Notes: generated by a model not told the origin, from the letters alone. A stretch of 64,000 nucleotides of DNA from Clostridiales bacterium (GCA_003525075.1 DQFO01000016.1:1-64000); one strand, 5' to 3'; shown: positions 1 to 8,656, counted from the first letter of the stretch. Numbers and translations: made by a program.

Positions 1-435
1 ATCAAAGTTTTGCGTAAAAAGAGATAGGAGCAAAACAAAAGAGACCCTTTTCAGAGTCCCTCCTGCAAGTTATTACAACTACTATCCTTTAAGGATTATA
101 TAGCTATTTATTAGCTATCGTTTGACTAACATTATTACTTTATAATTTATTACTTGTAATAATGTTAGTCTAGTACCAGATATTTATTTCTAAAATCAAT
201 TTTAAATCAGTTTTATAATTTATCCTTATAATTTTACATCTAAATAATTTTTCTATTTAAAATTTGATATTTAAATATTGTAATTGTCTCAAAATTGATT
301 TTTGTAAGTTTAAATTATAATAATGAAATACATATAAATTCAAAATCAAACAATAAAATTCATAATTAACGAATGTTCGTTATTTCATATAAAAACTTTG
401 AACAAAATCATTATAATTTTTCCAAAAGTCGACTA
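1..435. other. Gene-less left edge with hairpin and small palindrome
   Basis: No convincing gene is visible. Two symmetric signals stand out. A perfect 15-bp inverted repeat (GACTAACATTATTAC at 124-138 and its complement at 156-170, loop 17 nt) has no T-tract on either side, so it is not a classic terminator. A 16-bp near-palindrome at 367-382, TAACGAA-TG-TTCGTTA, has the shape of a TetR-family operator. Neither can be assigned to a gene. Confidence 0.4.
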
Positions 436-552
436 TTAATTTATCATTACAATGATTAGTTCTATCTTATTACTCGTAAATTTTTGTAAAACTTCTTTAA
501 TATTAAAGTTTAAAATTACATTTCCTATATCAAATATTATATTTTTTATCAT
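436..552 (-). pseudogene. HAD hydrolase N-terminal remnant
   Basis: An ATG-started frame of 38 codons begins MIKNIIFDIGNVILNFN, the usual first strand and DxG motif of haloacid-dehalogenase (HAD subfamily IA) phosphatases, and stops at 436. A HAD protein should be about 190-220 residues, so only the first tenth is present. Continuing in another frame gives NDKLIVDFWKNYNDFVQ, suggesting a frameshift before the rest was lost. It lies downstream of the zeta-like gene on the same strand. An intact HAD gene of the same class lies at 23039-23611. No function is expected. Confidence 0.6.
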
Positions 553-651
553 ATTCATTTCTCATACAATTTTTTCGTATTTATTTTCCAACTTGGGCAT
601 GTAATTAATTTACCTCATATTAGGCAATATTTATATAATAATTATAGTAGC

Positions 652-1461
652 TTATTGACGTGAATCTTGTTTATTTAATTCTTCTTTTATTTTATCATAT
701 TGTGCTGAAATCTCTTCTGCAGTTCCATGATTTAAATCTTCTAAATCTATACTTCCACCATTTAAATCAATTGTTATATTAGCATTTTTGTTATATATAA
801 CATATGCAATGCCTTCAAATTGAGCAACTAAATCTTTTAAATATCTATACATATTAGAAAATTTATCTATTACTTCATTTTTTTCAACATCTCTTCCCAT
901 TTCTTGAGCTCTAGATCTAATATTTTGCATAGAAAGCTTTAATGTTGGATTTAAAGCTATTATACTTGGTGTAACACCATTATCTATGGCATATTGAACT
1001 TTTTCTCCAAATGCAGGAGGTGTAATTGATCCTTCATATACTATACTATTTGCTAACATTCCATGTTCTTCTCTTTCAAATAAAGATTGTGAAAAATATG
1101 ACTTCCCTGCTCCATATGGTCCTACTATAAATACACATCTTTGTACATCTGGTCTTTGAATTGCTCTTCTAAAAGCTTCATTTGTCAAAACTGCTGCTGA
1201 ATTTGTTATTGATAAATTATATTTTGTCCTATTTTCAAAACTTTCAGCATAAAATGGATAAACCATTTTCATTAAGTCTGAATTGATATAATTTCCATTT
1301 CTACTTTCATCTAATTGTGTATATCTTTCTAATAAGCCATCCGTATGTTGACTAGCTGTTGTTCTACAATACTCCTCTATTCTTTCTTCTATTGATCCTT
1401 CTTCAAATCCTTTTTTTCTTATAATATTAATATCTATATTTCCCAATTTAATTACCCTCAC
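652..1461 (-). CDS. Zeta-toxin-like P-loop kinase
   Basis: A soluble protein of about 265-269 residues. The Walker A motif GPYGAGKS lies at residues 114-121, and LNPTLKLSMQNIRSRAQ followed by GRDV resembles the lid segment of zeta-toxin kinases. Zeta toxins phosphorylate UDP-activated amino sugars and block cell-wall synthesis; this is family knowledge, not shown here. The longest reading starts with GTG, but GAGGG lies about 8 nt before an in-frame TTG at 1446, which may be the true start. A 41-codon ORF lies just upstream on the same strand and may be the partner antitoxin. The function could also be a non-toxic zeta-fold kinase. Confidence 0.65.
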   Translation of the reverse strand: MRVIKLGNIDINIIRKKGFEEGSIEERIEEYCRTTASQHTDGLLERYTQLDESRNGNYINSDLMKMVYPFYAESFENRTKYNLSITNSAAVLTNEAFRRAIQRPDVQRCVFIVGPYGAGKSYFSQSLFEREEHGMLANSIVYEGSITPPAFGEKVQYAIDNGVTPSIIALNPTLKLSMQNIRSRAQEMGRDVEKNEVIDKFSNMYRYLKDLVAQFEGIAYVIYNKNANITIDLNGGSIDLEDLNHGTAEEISAQYDKIKEELNKQDSRQ

Positions 1462-1482
1462 TTTTATTTATTATAGAACTTT

Positions 1483-1608
1483 TTAATAATTAGAATTTTT
1501 CTTTATTCTTTTTTCTAATTCTTTATCTTGTGAAGCTTCTAACGCAATTTTTTTTCCTAATGTTACTAAACTTTCAATATATTTTTGTTCTTCGTTTTTA
1601 TCTTTCAT
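1483..1608 (-). CDS. Small ORF before zeta-like gene, possible antitoxin
   Basis: A 41-codon frame (MKDKNEEQKYIESLVTLGKK..., ending KKNSNY) that is charged, helical-looking and without membrane segments. It ends 22 nt before the zeta-like gene, so the two are probably co-transcribed, the order seen in epsilon/zeta-type pairs. It is about half the length of the known epsilon antitoxin and I see no clear homology. The ribosome binding site is poor for the ATG; an in-frame GTG four codons upstream is an alternative. The antitoxin role rests on position and size only. Confidence 0.45.
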   Translation of the reverse strand: MKDKNEEQKYIESLVTLGKKIALEASQDKELEKRIKKNSNY

Positions 1609-1739
1609 ATAATATACCACATAATATCTTAAATAGAATATTATATTCTCCTTTCATAAAAATCCACCATTAATTATTTTATCATATATTTTATTAAAAT
1701 TCAACTAAAAAAACCATTTTTAATCAAAAAGAACAATTT

Positions 1740-1779
1740 AAAAAAAACTGATCAACTATTACAGTAAATCAGTTTTTTA
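1740..1779. terminator. Bidirectional hairpin terminator
   Basis: AAAAAACTGAT (1741-1751) pairs with ATCAGTTTTTT (1768-1778). On the minus strand it directly follows the stop of the 1783-2391 gene and carries a T-tract. The A/T symmetry would let it work in both directions. Confidence 0.8.
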
Positions 1780-1782
1780 ATT

Positions 1783-2391
1783 TCAATAATGCAATAAATT
1801 TTTCTTCAACAGTGAAAGTAATTCTTTACTTTCTTCAGAAGAATCAGGATCTAATTCAAAAGTAGAAAGAAACTCTTTAAACTTTTTATTGAGATTTTGA
1901 GATGTTTTCGTTTCATAAATAGATTCATCTTCTTTTGTAAGAAATATTCTATAAATGAATGTTTGTAACTTTAGAAGTTTTTTACTCCTTTCTTTAATTT
2001 CCTGTTCTGTATCATTATCTAATACAACATAATGCGAGTTACGATAATATTCTCGCATAAGTTCATATGGATCAGAATCTTGTTGAACAGAAATTGTAAT
2101 TCCGTTTACGTTGAAGAAAATGTATTCTAATTTTTTATTACATTTTAAAAATGAAAATGTTTTAAACAAAACTCTTTTAAAATTAGATTGTTTACTAAAT
2201 AGTCCCAAAACTAATTGACACCATTTGGTTAGTTCAATTTGATAGTATGATGGAAATTTAATTAAAGCGTCTCTACCATCATATTCTATTTTTAAATCAT
2301 AACTAGCATTAATTGATTGACATTTTGCAGTAAATTCTGTCTCGTTTGAATTAAAAACTGTTTTCACTTTTACTGTAGTAAGTAATTGCAT
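1783..2391 (-). CDS. Hypothetical cytosolic protein
   Basis: A 202-residue protein with no signal peptide or membrane helix; I do not recognise the family. The first half alternates beta-like segments (LTTVKVKTVF, YDLKIEYDGRDALIKF); the second half is charged and helical (residues about 120-200). The start is well supported by AGGAGAG placed 6 nt before the ATG. It has its own promoter (TTGAAT-N17-TATAAT at 2495-2523) and its own terminator (1740-1779), so it is a single-gene transcript. Confidence 0.7.
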   Translation of the reverse strand: MQLLTTVKVKTVFNSNETEFTAKCQSINASYDLKIEYDGRDALIKFPSYYQIELTKWCQLVLGLFSKQSNFKRVLFKTFSFLKCNKKLEYIFFNVNGITISVQQDSDPYELMREYYRNSHYVVLDNDTEQEIKERSKKLLKLQTFIYRIFLTKEDESIYETKTSQNLNKKFKEFLSTFELDPDSSEESKELLSLLKKNLLHY

Positions 2392-2494
2392 AAAAGTCTC
2401 TCCTTTGATGAATTAAGTATTGCTTAAAATGTAATAATTGAAATTTCATAAAGATGTTCTAAAAAATACTTAGCTTATTTGCTAAAACGGTTAA

Positions 2495-2523
2495 ATTATA
2501 TCACATATTTACATAATATTCAA
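2495..2523 (-). promoter_or_regulatory. Sigma-A promoter of the 1783-2391 gene
   Basis: On the minus strand TTGAAT (2518-2523), a 17-nt spacer ending in TGTGA, and TATAAT (2495-2500). The TG-N before the -10 makes it an extended -10 promoter, a form that recurs in this window. Confidence 0.75.
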
Positions 2524-2528
2524 CAAAA

Positions 2529-2680
2529 TTATAATAATTTATCTATAAATATAGCATAAGCATCTAATGGATCATTGATATTAACACAATTTATTGTACC
2601 AATTAATTTTCCAGGATTATTATAAGTACATATACAAATATAGATAACAATATTACTAATGTTGCTACAATTTTTTTCAT
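2529..2680 (-). pseudogene. Frameshifted small exported protein
   Basis: An ATG with a good AGGAG site opens MKKIVATLVILLSIFV, a signal-peptide-like start, and then hits a stop after 25 codons. Shifting frame near 2630 gives ICTYNNPGKLIGTINCVNIND...AIFIDKLL and a stop at 2529. Together they would make a secreted protein of about 50 residues. I read it as one gene broken by an indel; a sequencing error is possible. Confidence 0.5.
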
Positions 2681-2724
2681 TTTATATAAACTCCTAAAAT
2701 TTTAATATACCATCTTTTGAATAT

Positions 2725-3693
2725 TTATATAAATTCAATATTTAATAATTCTATTTGATTAGAAATAAAATCTGGATTTAAATCTATATTATTTACTAAT
2801 TCTGTAGAAAGATATTTTTTATTATCGTCAGGAAAAATTGTAACAATGTTTCCATCAATATCATCTCCTAATAAAATTCCACCTAATAAATTAGCACCTG
2901 ACGATATTCCAACACCTATTCCAAGTTTTCTTGAAAGTTTTCTAGACATATTGATTGCATCATAATCATTAATTAATATTATTTTATCTATTTTATTTTT
3001 GTCTATTAATTCTGGAATAAAGTCATCTCCAATTCCTTCTATCTTATGTTGGTCTAAAATTATTCCTTTAGACATAAGTGGCATTTTATCAGGTTCTATG
3101 GCTGTAAGCATTAAATTTGGATATTTTTCTTTAAGCTTTTTACCTGTTCCCATCAAAGTTCCACCTGTTCCAACACCAGATACTAAACCACTAATTGGTT
3201 CTGAAAGTTGATTTAATATTTCTTCTCCCGTTGTTTCATAATGTGCAAAAAAATTATCCATATTTGAAAATTGATTTGTAAAGAATCCATTTATTTTTTG
3301 TGCTAATTTTTTTGCTTCTTCAATACATTTTAAAAATCCACCTTCTTCTTTCGAAATAAGAAATATATTTGCTCCATAGCTTTTCATTAATTGTATTCTT
3401 TCTTTACTAGCCCAATCAGGCATAAAAATATATACAGGATGATTATAGTAAGCCCCAAGTGCTGATAATGAAATTCCTGTATTTCCACTGGTTGCTTCTA
3501 TTAAAGGTTGTTTTTCTTTTAAAGTTCCTTTCGCTTTTGCATTATTTATCATATAAAATGCAACTCTATCTTTTATACTACCAGTAAAATTATAATATTC
3601 TAATTTTGCAAAAATTTGTTTATTTTTTTCTTTATATTTGTAGTTTATTTTTATCATTGGAGTATTTCCAATTATGAAATTTTGTTCAAACAT
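2725..3693 (-). CDS. Cysteine-synthase-family PLP enzyme
   Basis: A fold-type II pyridoxal-phosphate enzyme of 322 residues, the usual length for cysteine synthase CysK or cystathionine beta-synthase-like proteins. Visible family marks are the PLP lysine K41 in FTGSIKDR, the substrate loop TSGNTG (68-73), QFSNMDNFFAHYETTG around 141-156, and the phosphate-binding GTGGT (175-179). It probably makes cysteine or a related amino acid from an activated serine, but substrate cannot be read from sequence. GGAGGAAA lies just before the ATG. The C-terminal end diverges more than the core. It stands alone, with a small acidic ORF upstream. Confidence 0.85.
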   Translation of the reverse strand: MFEQNFIIGNTPMIKINYKYKEKNKQIFAKLEYYNFTGSIKDRVAFYMINNAKAKGTLKEKQPLIEATSGNTGISLSALGAYYNHPVYIFMPDWASKERIQLMKSYGANIFLISKEEGGFLKCIEEAKKLAQKINGFFTNQFSNMDNFFAHYETTGEEILNQLSEPISGLVSGVGTGGTLMGTGKKLKEKYPNLMLTAIEPDKMPLMSKGIILDQHKIEGIGDDFIPELIDKNKIDKIILINDYDAINMSRKLSRKLGIGVGISSGANLLGGILLGDDIDGNIVTIFPDDNKKYLSTELVNNIDLNPDFISNQIELLNIEFI

Positions 3694-3735
3694 ATTTTTC
3701 CTCCTTCATAAATAATATTCAAATAAAAATAAAAA

Positions 3736-3762
3736 AAGAATAGAACTTTTAATTCTATTCTT
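3736..3762 (-). terminator. Terminator overlapping the stop of the 40-aa ORF
   Basis: AAGAATAGAA pairs with TTCTATTCTT and is followed on the minus strand by seven T. The stop codon of the small acidic ORF at 3755 lies inside the right arm. Confidence 0.75.
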
Positions 3763-3877
3763 CAATAATATATCCAGTTATATCTGGTTTTTTTATATCA
3801 TTATCTGTAACTATATTGAATTTATAATCATAATCTATAACTAAATCATTTTCATTATTTTTTTCAATATCCTGCAT
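3755..3877 (-). CDS. Small acidic hypothetical protein (40 aa)
   Basis: An ATG with GGGGG about 9 nt upstream opens a 40-codon frame (MQDIEKNNENDLVIDYDYKF..., ending YIIEE). It is strongly acidic and soluble, with no recognisable domain. It lies 45 nt downstream of mntP on the same strand and ends in a terminator, so it may be the last gene of the mntP transcript. The good start and terminator support a real gene; the function is unknown. Confidence 0.55.
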   Translation of the reverse strand: MQDIEKNNENDLVIDYDYKFNIVTDNDIKKPDITGYIIEE

Positions 3878-3922
3878 AACTTTTTCCCCCTTTGTAAATA
3901 TGACGCAGAAAAATTATATTTG

Positions 3923-4489
3923 TTACAAAATTCCTAAATGTTCTAATAATATTTTTATTCCAATTAAGATTAATATAATTCCACCTGCTAATTCAGCTTT
4001 TTTCTCATATTTGCTGCCAAATTTATTTCCAACTTTTGTACCTATAATTGATATTACAAATGTTATTATACCTATCATTGAAATTGCTAAAAGTAAATTT
4101 ACTTTTAAAAATGCAAATGTTATTCCAATAGCAAGTGCATCTATACTTGTAGCAACAGCTAATACAAACATTGTTTTAAAACTTATATCATCATTACTTT
4201 CTTCATCTTCTTTTTCTTTGCAAAATGCTTCTTTTATCATATTTCCACCAATTATTCCAAGCAAGATGAATGCAATCCAATGATCTATATTTGTAACAAG
4301 ACTTTCAAATGCTGAACCTAAAAAATATCCTATTGTTGGCATAAGTGCTTGAAATCCTCCAAACCATAACCCTATAATACATGATTTTTTACAGTTAATT
4401 TTTTTCATTGAAATTCCTTTGCAAACAGAAACAGCGAAGGCGTCCATTGCAAGACCAATACTTAATAATAATAATTCAATAACTCCCAT
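3923..4489 (-). CDS. mntP: Manganese efflux pump MntP
   Basis: An inner-membrane Mn2+ exporter of the MntP (UPF0059) family: 188 residues, six predicted membrane helices and a charged loop (KEKEDEESNDD) in the middle. The two family repeats are clear. GLAMDAFAVS carries Asp16 and ATSIDALAIG carries Asp117, the two membrane aspartates important in E. coli MntP. Length and spacing are normal. A terminator-like hairpin (4511-4550) lies between the gene and its upstream neighbour, and I do not see the yybP-ykoY manganese riboswitch that often precedes mntP. Confidence 0.93.
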   Translation of the reverse strand: MGVIELLLLSIGLAMDAFAVSVCKGISMKKINCKKSCIIGLWFGGFQALMPTIGYFLGSAFESLVTNIDHWIAFILLGIIGGNMIKEAFCKEKEDEESNDDISFKTMFVLAVATSIDALAIGITFAFLKVNLLLAISMIGIITFVISIIGTKVGNKFGSKYEKKAELAGGIILILIGIKILLEHLGIL

Positions 4490-4510
4490 TTTTTCACTCC
4501 TATTTTCACA

Positions 4511-4550
4511 TATAAAAAGACTTAACTGTAATCTTACAGATAAGTCTTTA
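4511..4550 (-). terminator. Hairpin between pentapeptide gene and mntP
   Basis: Minus-strand AAAGACTTA-CTGTAA pairs with TTACAG-TAAGTCTTT and is followed by TTTTTAT. It fits a terminator of the pentapeptide gene, but its place in the mntP leader would also allow attenuation. Confidence 0.7.
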
Positions 4551-4640
4551 AACTTATACTATATTAATATTTCTTTATTAATACTTTTATACTAAAAGAT
4601 ATTATTAATAACCTCGTAAATTTTTCTTGTTCAAATAATG

Positions 4641-5261
4641 TCATATAATTTTTACACCTAATAAATATATTAAGTCTAATGCTTGAACTTGATTGATTGT
4701 GGTCCCTTTTATATCATCTATAGAAATTGCTATTCCATCTATTTTACATTTTGATAAATCAATTCCATTTAAACTTGTTTGAAATATTTGTATTTGTGTC
4801 AAATCCGCTTCTTGAAATTTTATATTTTTTACTTTATTATTTTGCAAATTTGCATTTTTTAGTCTTGTTTCTTTAAAATATACATTTTTTAAATCTGATA
4901 TTGTTATATTAGTATAATTCATATTAACATTTATAAAATTTGTATCTAATAATGTATTTTCATTAAAATTACATCCTGTTAATTTGCAATTATTGAATTC
5001 ACATCTTATAAAACTACAGTTTTCAAAAATTGTATTTGAAAAATTACAATTGTTAAATTGAATATCTATAAACATGCATTTTTCAAAATTACTATTTATT
5101 ATAGTTGTATTGTTTATTATTGATTTACTTATTGTAATTTTTAAAATTTCTATATTTTCTGTTTCATACTCTTCTAGTTTTATTTTTTCTAAGTCATCAT
5201 TTTCTTCTATTTCTTTTTGTAAATCTTGAATTTGTATTAAGTTATGTTTGGATATATTCAT
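4641..5261 (-). CDS. Pentapeptide repeat protein
   Basis: A soluble 206-residue protein whose middle (residues about 55-170) is a run of five-residue repeats with a central Phe or Leu: CNFSN, CSFIR, CEFNN, CKLTG, CNFNE and so on. These fold into a right-handed quadrilateral beta helix. The N-terminal 50 residues are helical and acidic. Some members (Qnr, MfpA, McbG) protect DNA gyrase, but this one cannot be assigned to that role. Many repeats contain Cys, unusual for secreted proteins and consistent with a cytoplasmic site. It has its own promoter inside the 5291-5330 composite element. Confidence 0.85.
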   Translation of the reverse strand: MNISKHNLIQIQDLQKEIEENDDLEKIKLEEYETENIEILKITISKSIINNTTIINSNFEKCMFIDIQFNNCNFSNTIFENCSFIRCEFNNCKLTGCNFNENTLLDTNFINVNMNYTNITISDLKNVYFKETRLKNANLQNNKVKNIKFQEADLTQIQIFQTSLNGIDLSKCKIDGIAISIDDIKGTTINQVQALDLIYLLGVKII

Positions 5262-5290
5262 ATTATTCTCCTATTTAATTTCACTATATT

Positions 5291-5335
5291 GTTATATCAT
5301 AAAAACAGATAATTATCAAATAATTATCTGCTTTT
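5291..5335 (-). promoter_or_regulatory. Composite terminator-promoter (traX end / pentapeptide gene start)
   Basis: The hairpin CAGATAATTA (5306-5315) with TAATTATCTG (5321-5330) ends the traX-like transcript. On the minus strand its loop and right arm contain TTGATA (5314-5319), and the T-tract lies within a 17-nt spacer to TATAAC (5291-5296). Terminator and promoter are therefore interlaced. Confidence 0.65.
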
Positions 5336-5342
5336 TACATTT

Positions 5343-6083
5343 TTATCCTATCATTGTTGAAATATTTCCATATAAATACAATCTTAATATTCCACAAATT
5401 ATAAGATGAACAGGATATATTATATAAAAGAAATATTTCATTCCTTTCCATGTTCCTCTTTTTCCATTATATAATTTTAATAATGGTATTGCTAATACTG
5501 TCCCCATTTGAATGATTCCATATTGTATATTTATAAAGATACAATATACTAATGAATATATGCCAGCAAATACTGTCTGACTTATCATTTGTTTTTTAAA
5601 GTTATTTCTATACTCATAGTTATATATAATTATCATTACTGCAACAGAACTCCAATCTGATGGAAATCCTAATACACATAATAAAAGTATAAATAGTGTT
5701 TTTACTTTATTGTTTAGTTTGGAGTCTTGTATCATTATTCCTATAAGACCTAAGGCTAATGACCACATTATACTTGTTTGATTAAAACTTGTTCCATTTT
5801 TGAATGGAATAAAATTTATTCCAAATGCAAAACAATATGCAAAATGTGAAATTACTGCAAATATTAATAATCTTGTTAAATATTTTTTTCTATCTTTTGT
5901 GTAATATGCTCCTTCAGCTATGAAAAAGCAAAATATTGGTGCTACAATTCTTCCTATCAAATGTAATAATAAGACTATTGTTCCATTATTATAACCTGGT
6001 TTTATTACCCATAATAGATGATCAAATATCATTGCTAATACAGCTATTAGTTTTAATTGATTTGAGTTCAAAGATTTTTTCAT
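5343..6083 (-). CDS. TraX-family membrane protein
   Basis: An integral membrane protein of 246 residues with about seven or eight hydrophobic helices. The opening LKLIAVLAMIFDHLLWV, the segment HLIGRIVAPIFCFFIAEG around residues 40-57 and the basic TKDRKKYLTRLL that follows are typical of TraX/acyltransferase-like proteins of Firmicutes. F-plasmid TraX acetylates pilin; the chromosomal Firmicute homologues have no established substrate, so an acyl or glycan modification role is inference. The start is preceded by GGGGAAATG. It is flanked by terminators on both sides. Confidence 0.85.
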   Translation of the reverse strand: MKKSLNSNQLKLIAVLAMIFDHLLWVIKPGYNNGTIVLLLHLIGRIVAPIFCFFIAEGAYYTKDRKKYLTRLLIFAVISHFAYCFAFGINFIPFKNGTSFNQTSIMWSLALGLIGIMIQDSKLNNKVKTLFILLLCVLGFPSDWSSVAVMIIIYNYEYRNNFKKQMISQTVFAGIYSLVYCIFINIQYGIIQMGTVLAIPLLKLYNGKRGTWKGMKYFFYIIYPVHLIICGILRLYLYGNISTMIG

Positions 6084-6154
6084 TACATTTCCCCTTTTTA
6101 TTTATAATAATAGTATAGTATTTATAGACATTAAAGTCAAATGATTCTTATAAA

Positions 6155-6187
6155 ATTTAAAAGAGGACTCAACTCTGAATCCTCTTC
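6155..6187 (-). terminator. Terminator of the 6193-6537 gene
   Basis: AAGAGGA (6161-6167) pairs with TCCTCTT (6180-6186), and a T-rich tail follows on the minus strand. Confidence 0.7.
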
Positions 6188-6192
6188 CCTAT

Positions 6193-6537
6193 TTAACAAT
6201 ATTGACTTATTTCATTTGACGGAATAAATGTAATTGGTCCTTTGTAATTTCCTTTCTCACACATTTCCAAAACATATTTGAAAAAATCTTCTGATTTGAT
6301 CATTTTGGGAACAGGTACTGCAAAAATCCCAGGTGCTTGAAATCCACATAATTGTGTCGAAATAGTTGCCTCCTCTTGGTTTAATACTTTAGAAATTGCC
6401 ACATCATAGTATTTGTTTCCTTGTTTCATCTCATAAGCTAAGTCATCCCAAACTCTCCAATTTGCCCAAATAAATAAACCAACTTCCCCATTGCTTTTTG
6501 CTTCGGTTAAAGAATCTCTTAATAGTTTTTCTGTCAT
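6193..6537 (-). CDS. Hypothetical protein (114 aa)
   Basis: A soluble 114-residue protein, family not recognised. It contains tryptophan-rich IWANWRVWDDLAYEMK near the N-terminus and GFQAPGIFAVPVPKM in the middle. AAGGAG lies 9 nt before the ATG. Base composition is slightly richer in G+C than the neighbouring genes, which hints at separate acquisition. It is monocistronic, with its own terminator. Confidence 0.7.
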   Translation of the reverse strand: MTEKLLRDSLTEAKSNGEVGLFIWANWRVWDDLAYEMKQGNKYYDVAISKVLNQEEATISTQLCGFQAPGIFAVPVPKMIKSEDFFKYVLEMCEKGNYKGPITFIPSNEISQYC

Positions 6538-6616
6538 GTTTTTTTATCTCCTTGTTGTAATAGGGTATATTAGAACAACCATATTATTTTATCACATTTA
6601 TATTTTTTTGTCAAAG

Positions 6617-7042
6617 CTAATTTGCATTTTCTTCATATAAACTTTCAAATATATTATAGATTTCTATATTCTTTTTTTTCATATTAATTGGTCTTAATGT
6701 TCTATCTGTAAAGCAATGTTTTGTAAATGCATCTATTACTATGTCACCTGTTTTTTTGTTTGTAACATTATACTTAACAGTCATTCTTATTCCATTAAAT
6801 TCAGATATATATGGTTCTATTACTATAATGTCACCACTAGTTACATGATGCTTGTATTTACAGTCAACTTCTAATGTAGGAATTGTAAAACCTTCATTTT
6901 CTAATTTTTCCATTGGAATATTTAATTCTTCCATCCATCTGCTTCTTGCTTCTTCTAAAAATCTTATATAATTTGAATGATGTACTACTCCCATTCTATC
7001 TGTTTCATAATAATTTATCTTTCTTTCATATTTAAAACTCAT
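6617..7042 (-). CDS. YbgC-type acyl-CoA thioesterase
   Basis: A hot-dog-fold thioesterase of 141 residues hydrolysing acyl-CoA in the cytoplasm. The family signature YYETDRMGVVHHSNYIRFLEEAR, with the catalytic Asp, is at residues about 11-33, and the FTKHCFTDRTLRPINM segment near the C-terminus is also typical. A longer TTG-started reading exists, but GGAGG placed 6 nt before the ATG at 7042 decides the start. Acyl chain length cannot be told. Confidence 0.85.
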   Translation of the reverse strand: MSFKYERKINYYETDRMGVVHHSNYIRFLEEARSRWMEELNIPMEKLENEGFTIPTLEVDCKYKHHVTSGDIIVIEPYISEFNGIRMTVKYNVTNKKTGDIVIDAFTKHCFTDRTLRPINMKKKNIEIYNIFESLYEENAN

Positions 7043-7103
7043 TTTTTCCTCCAATCAATTATTACATTACATATTATACTATTTTTCATGTTTTTTGTAA
7101 ATA

Positions 7104-7134
7104 AAAAAGCAAGTAATCATAATCACTCACTTTT
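7104..7134 (-). terminator. Terminator after the cation exchanger
   Basis: Minus-strand AGTGAT-TATG-ATTACT stem with a CTTTTTTATT tail, immediately after the stop at 7135. Confidence 0.65.
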
Positions 7135-8082
7135 CTACTTTATAAATAATATTGCCATATACCCAGCATATATTAATAAATATACAATACCATTCATTCT
7201 ACTCATCTCATTCTTTGGTGGAATAAATGGAAATAATGCTAAAATAATTGAAGATACTAATAAAACTGTAAAATCAAAATTATATGTAATATTATAAGTT
7301 ATAGGTGTTATAAATGCAGATGTGCCTATTATAAGTAAAATATTAAATATATTTGAACCAATTATATTTCCAATTGCTATATCACTATTTCCTTTTATAG
7401 CGGCTGTTACACTTGTTACAAGTTCTGGTAAACTTGTTCCTACTGCTAAAATTGTTAAACTGATTAATTTTTCACTTAAATTAAAATAATTTGCTATATC
7501 TACAGCATTATTTACAGTTAAATCTCCACCAACTTTTAATCCCATTATTCCTATAGCAATTAATACAATATCTTTTATAAATTTATTATTTTTATCTATT
7601 ACTTGTAATTCAACAACTTCTTTTTTGCTTTCTCTTTTTCCCATATATATAGTATATCCAATAAATACACAAAATAGGATTAATAATATTATTGCTTCTT
7701 GTCTTGAGATTCCTGTTCCTGTGTTACAGAAATACATAAGTAATCCTGTTACAAATAAACACATTGGTATTTCATATATTCTTGTTTCTTTTTGAAAAAA
7801 TACAGGTTTTATTGTTGCTGAAAGTCCTAAAATCAATAATAAGTTGCTTAAATTACTTCCAACTATATTCCCTATTGCCATATCTGAATAACCATCTAAA
7901 GCTGATGTTATGCTTACAAATAATTCTGGCATTGATGTTCCAATTGATACTATTGTAAGTCCTATAATTATCTCTGGGATATGAAAATTCTTTGCAATTC
8001 CACTTGCTCCGTCAACTAATAAGTCTGCTCCGACAATCAACAAAACAAATCCGATTACAATTAATATGCTTGATAAAATCAT
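7135..8082 (-). CDS. Calcium/sodium antiporter (CaCA, YrbG type)
   Basis: A membrane cation exchanger of 315 residues with ten predicted helices in two inverted halves. The duplicated alpha motifs are visible: GTSMPELFVSITSALDG with GNIVGSNLSNLLLILG in the first half, and GTSLPELVTSVTAAIKG with GNIIGSNIFNILLIIG in the second. These carry the ion-binding acidic residues. It probably exports Ca2+ in exchange for Na+ or H+. I chose the ATG at 8082, which has AAGGA upstream, over a TTG 20 codons earlier that has none. Confidence 0.92.
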   Translation of the reverse strand: MILSSILIVIGFVLLIVGADLLVDGASGIAKNFHIPEIIIGLTIVSIGTSMPELFVSITSALDGYSDMAIGNIVGSNLSNLLLILGLSATIKPVFFQKETRIYEIPMCLFVTGLLMYFCNTGTGISRQEAIILLILFCVFIGYTIYMGKRESKKEVVELQVIDKNNKFIKDIVLIAIGIMGLKVGGDLTVNNAVDIANYFNLSEKLISLTILAVGTSLPELVTSVTAAIKGNSDIAIGNIIGSNIFNILLIIGTSAFITPITYNITYNFDFTVLLVSSIILALFPFIPPKNEMSRMNGIVYLLIYAGYMAILFIK

Positions 8083-8210
8083 TGTTAAAATTCCTTTTTT
8101 ATTAATAATATTTCTTGTTTTGTTATTTATGATTTTAAACAACTTTATTATTATAATATTTATACTGTATTTTTGTCAATTGTTATTTAAAACTATATAA
8201 TTTATATATT

Positions 8211-8656
8211 TTAAATCATATTTTTTATATCTTCTACAATTTGCTCTTTGGTTAGTCTATTGGCCTTTAACAATTCATTTACATCATATTTATCATAAAA
8301 ATCTTTTTTTATTCCATAATTTTTTACTTTAATATTATCTGTCCCATAAAATATTGAGGATTTATTAATGTTGCATTAAGACCTATTTTATTTTTTAATT
8401 CTTCTATAACATTTTCTCCTAATTGATAAAAGTCTCCTAATGCTATAATTGCAACATTTTCACCTTTTATTTCAACTTTAAATTTATTTAAATTACTATA
8501 ATTTGTGTCAATTGTTCTTCTATCAGAAATTACGCCATTACATGGAATTCTAATCGCAACAGGATGTTCGTTTTGCTCAATTGACCAATTTAACATTGCA
8601 AAATATTCTTCTTTTGAAGTTGGAGCCAGATACGCCATATTAGGAATAAAAGAGTC
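8211..8656 (-). pseudogene. Transketolase/DXS-type C-terminal remnant
   Basis: From about 8656 the minus strand reads IPNMAYLAPTSKEEYFAML...WSIEQNEHPVAIRIP...GDFYQLGENVIEEL...LINPQ, the pyrimidine-binding and C-terminal parts of 1-deoxyxylulose-5-phosphate synthase-like transketolases. At 8345 the frame breaks and resumes as FYGTDNIKVKNYGIKKDF...ANRLTKEQIVEDI, the normal C-terminus. About 40-45 codons are missing at the join. The N-terminal half is absent: the fragment begins exactly where the terminator of the next gene (8648-8687) ends. It is dead by three lesions. Confidence 0.75.

Noticed and set aside
367..382. LexA/SOS box
   Set aside because: The Gram-positive box needs GAAC-N4-GTTC; this palindrome has only 2 nt between GAA and TTC.
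2999..3211. Plus-strand open frames inside minus-strand genes (also 9645-9830, 18341-18838, 56209-56736 and similar)
   Set aside because: They mirror codon bias of real genes on the other strand, lack ribosome sites and have no family features.
4490..4640. yybP-ykoY manganese riboswitch upstream of mntP
   Set aside because: Only a terminator-like hairpin is present; the conserved riboswitch loops are not seen.
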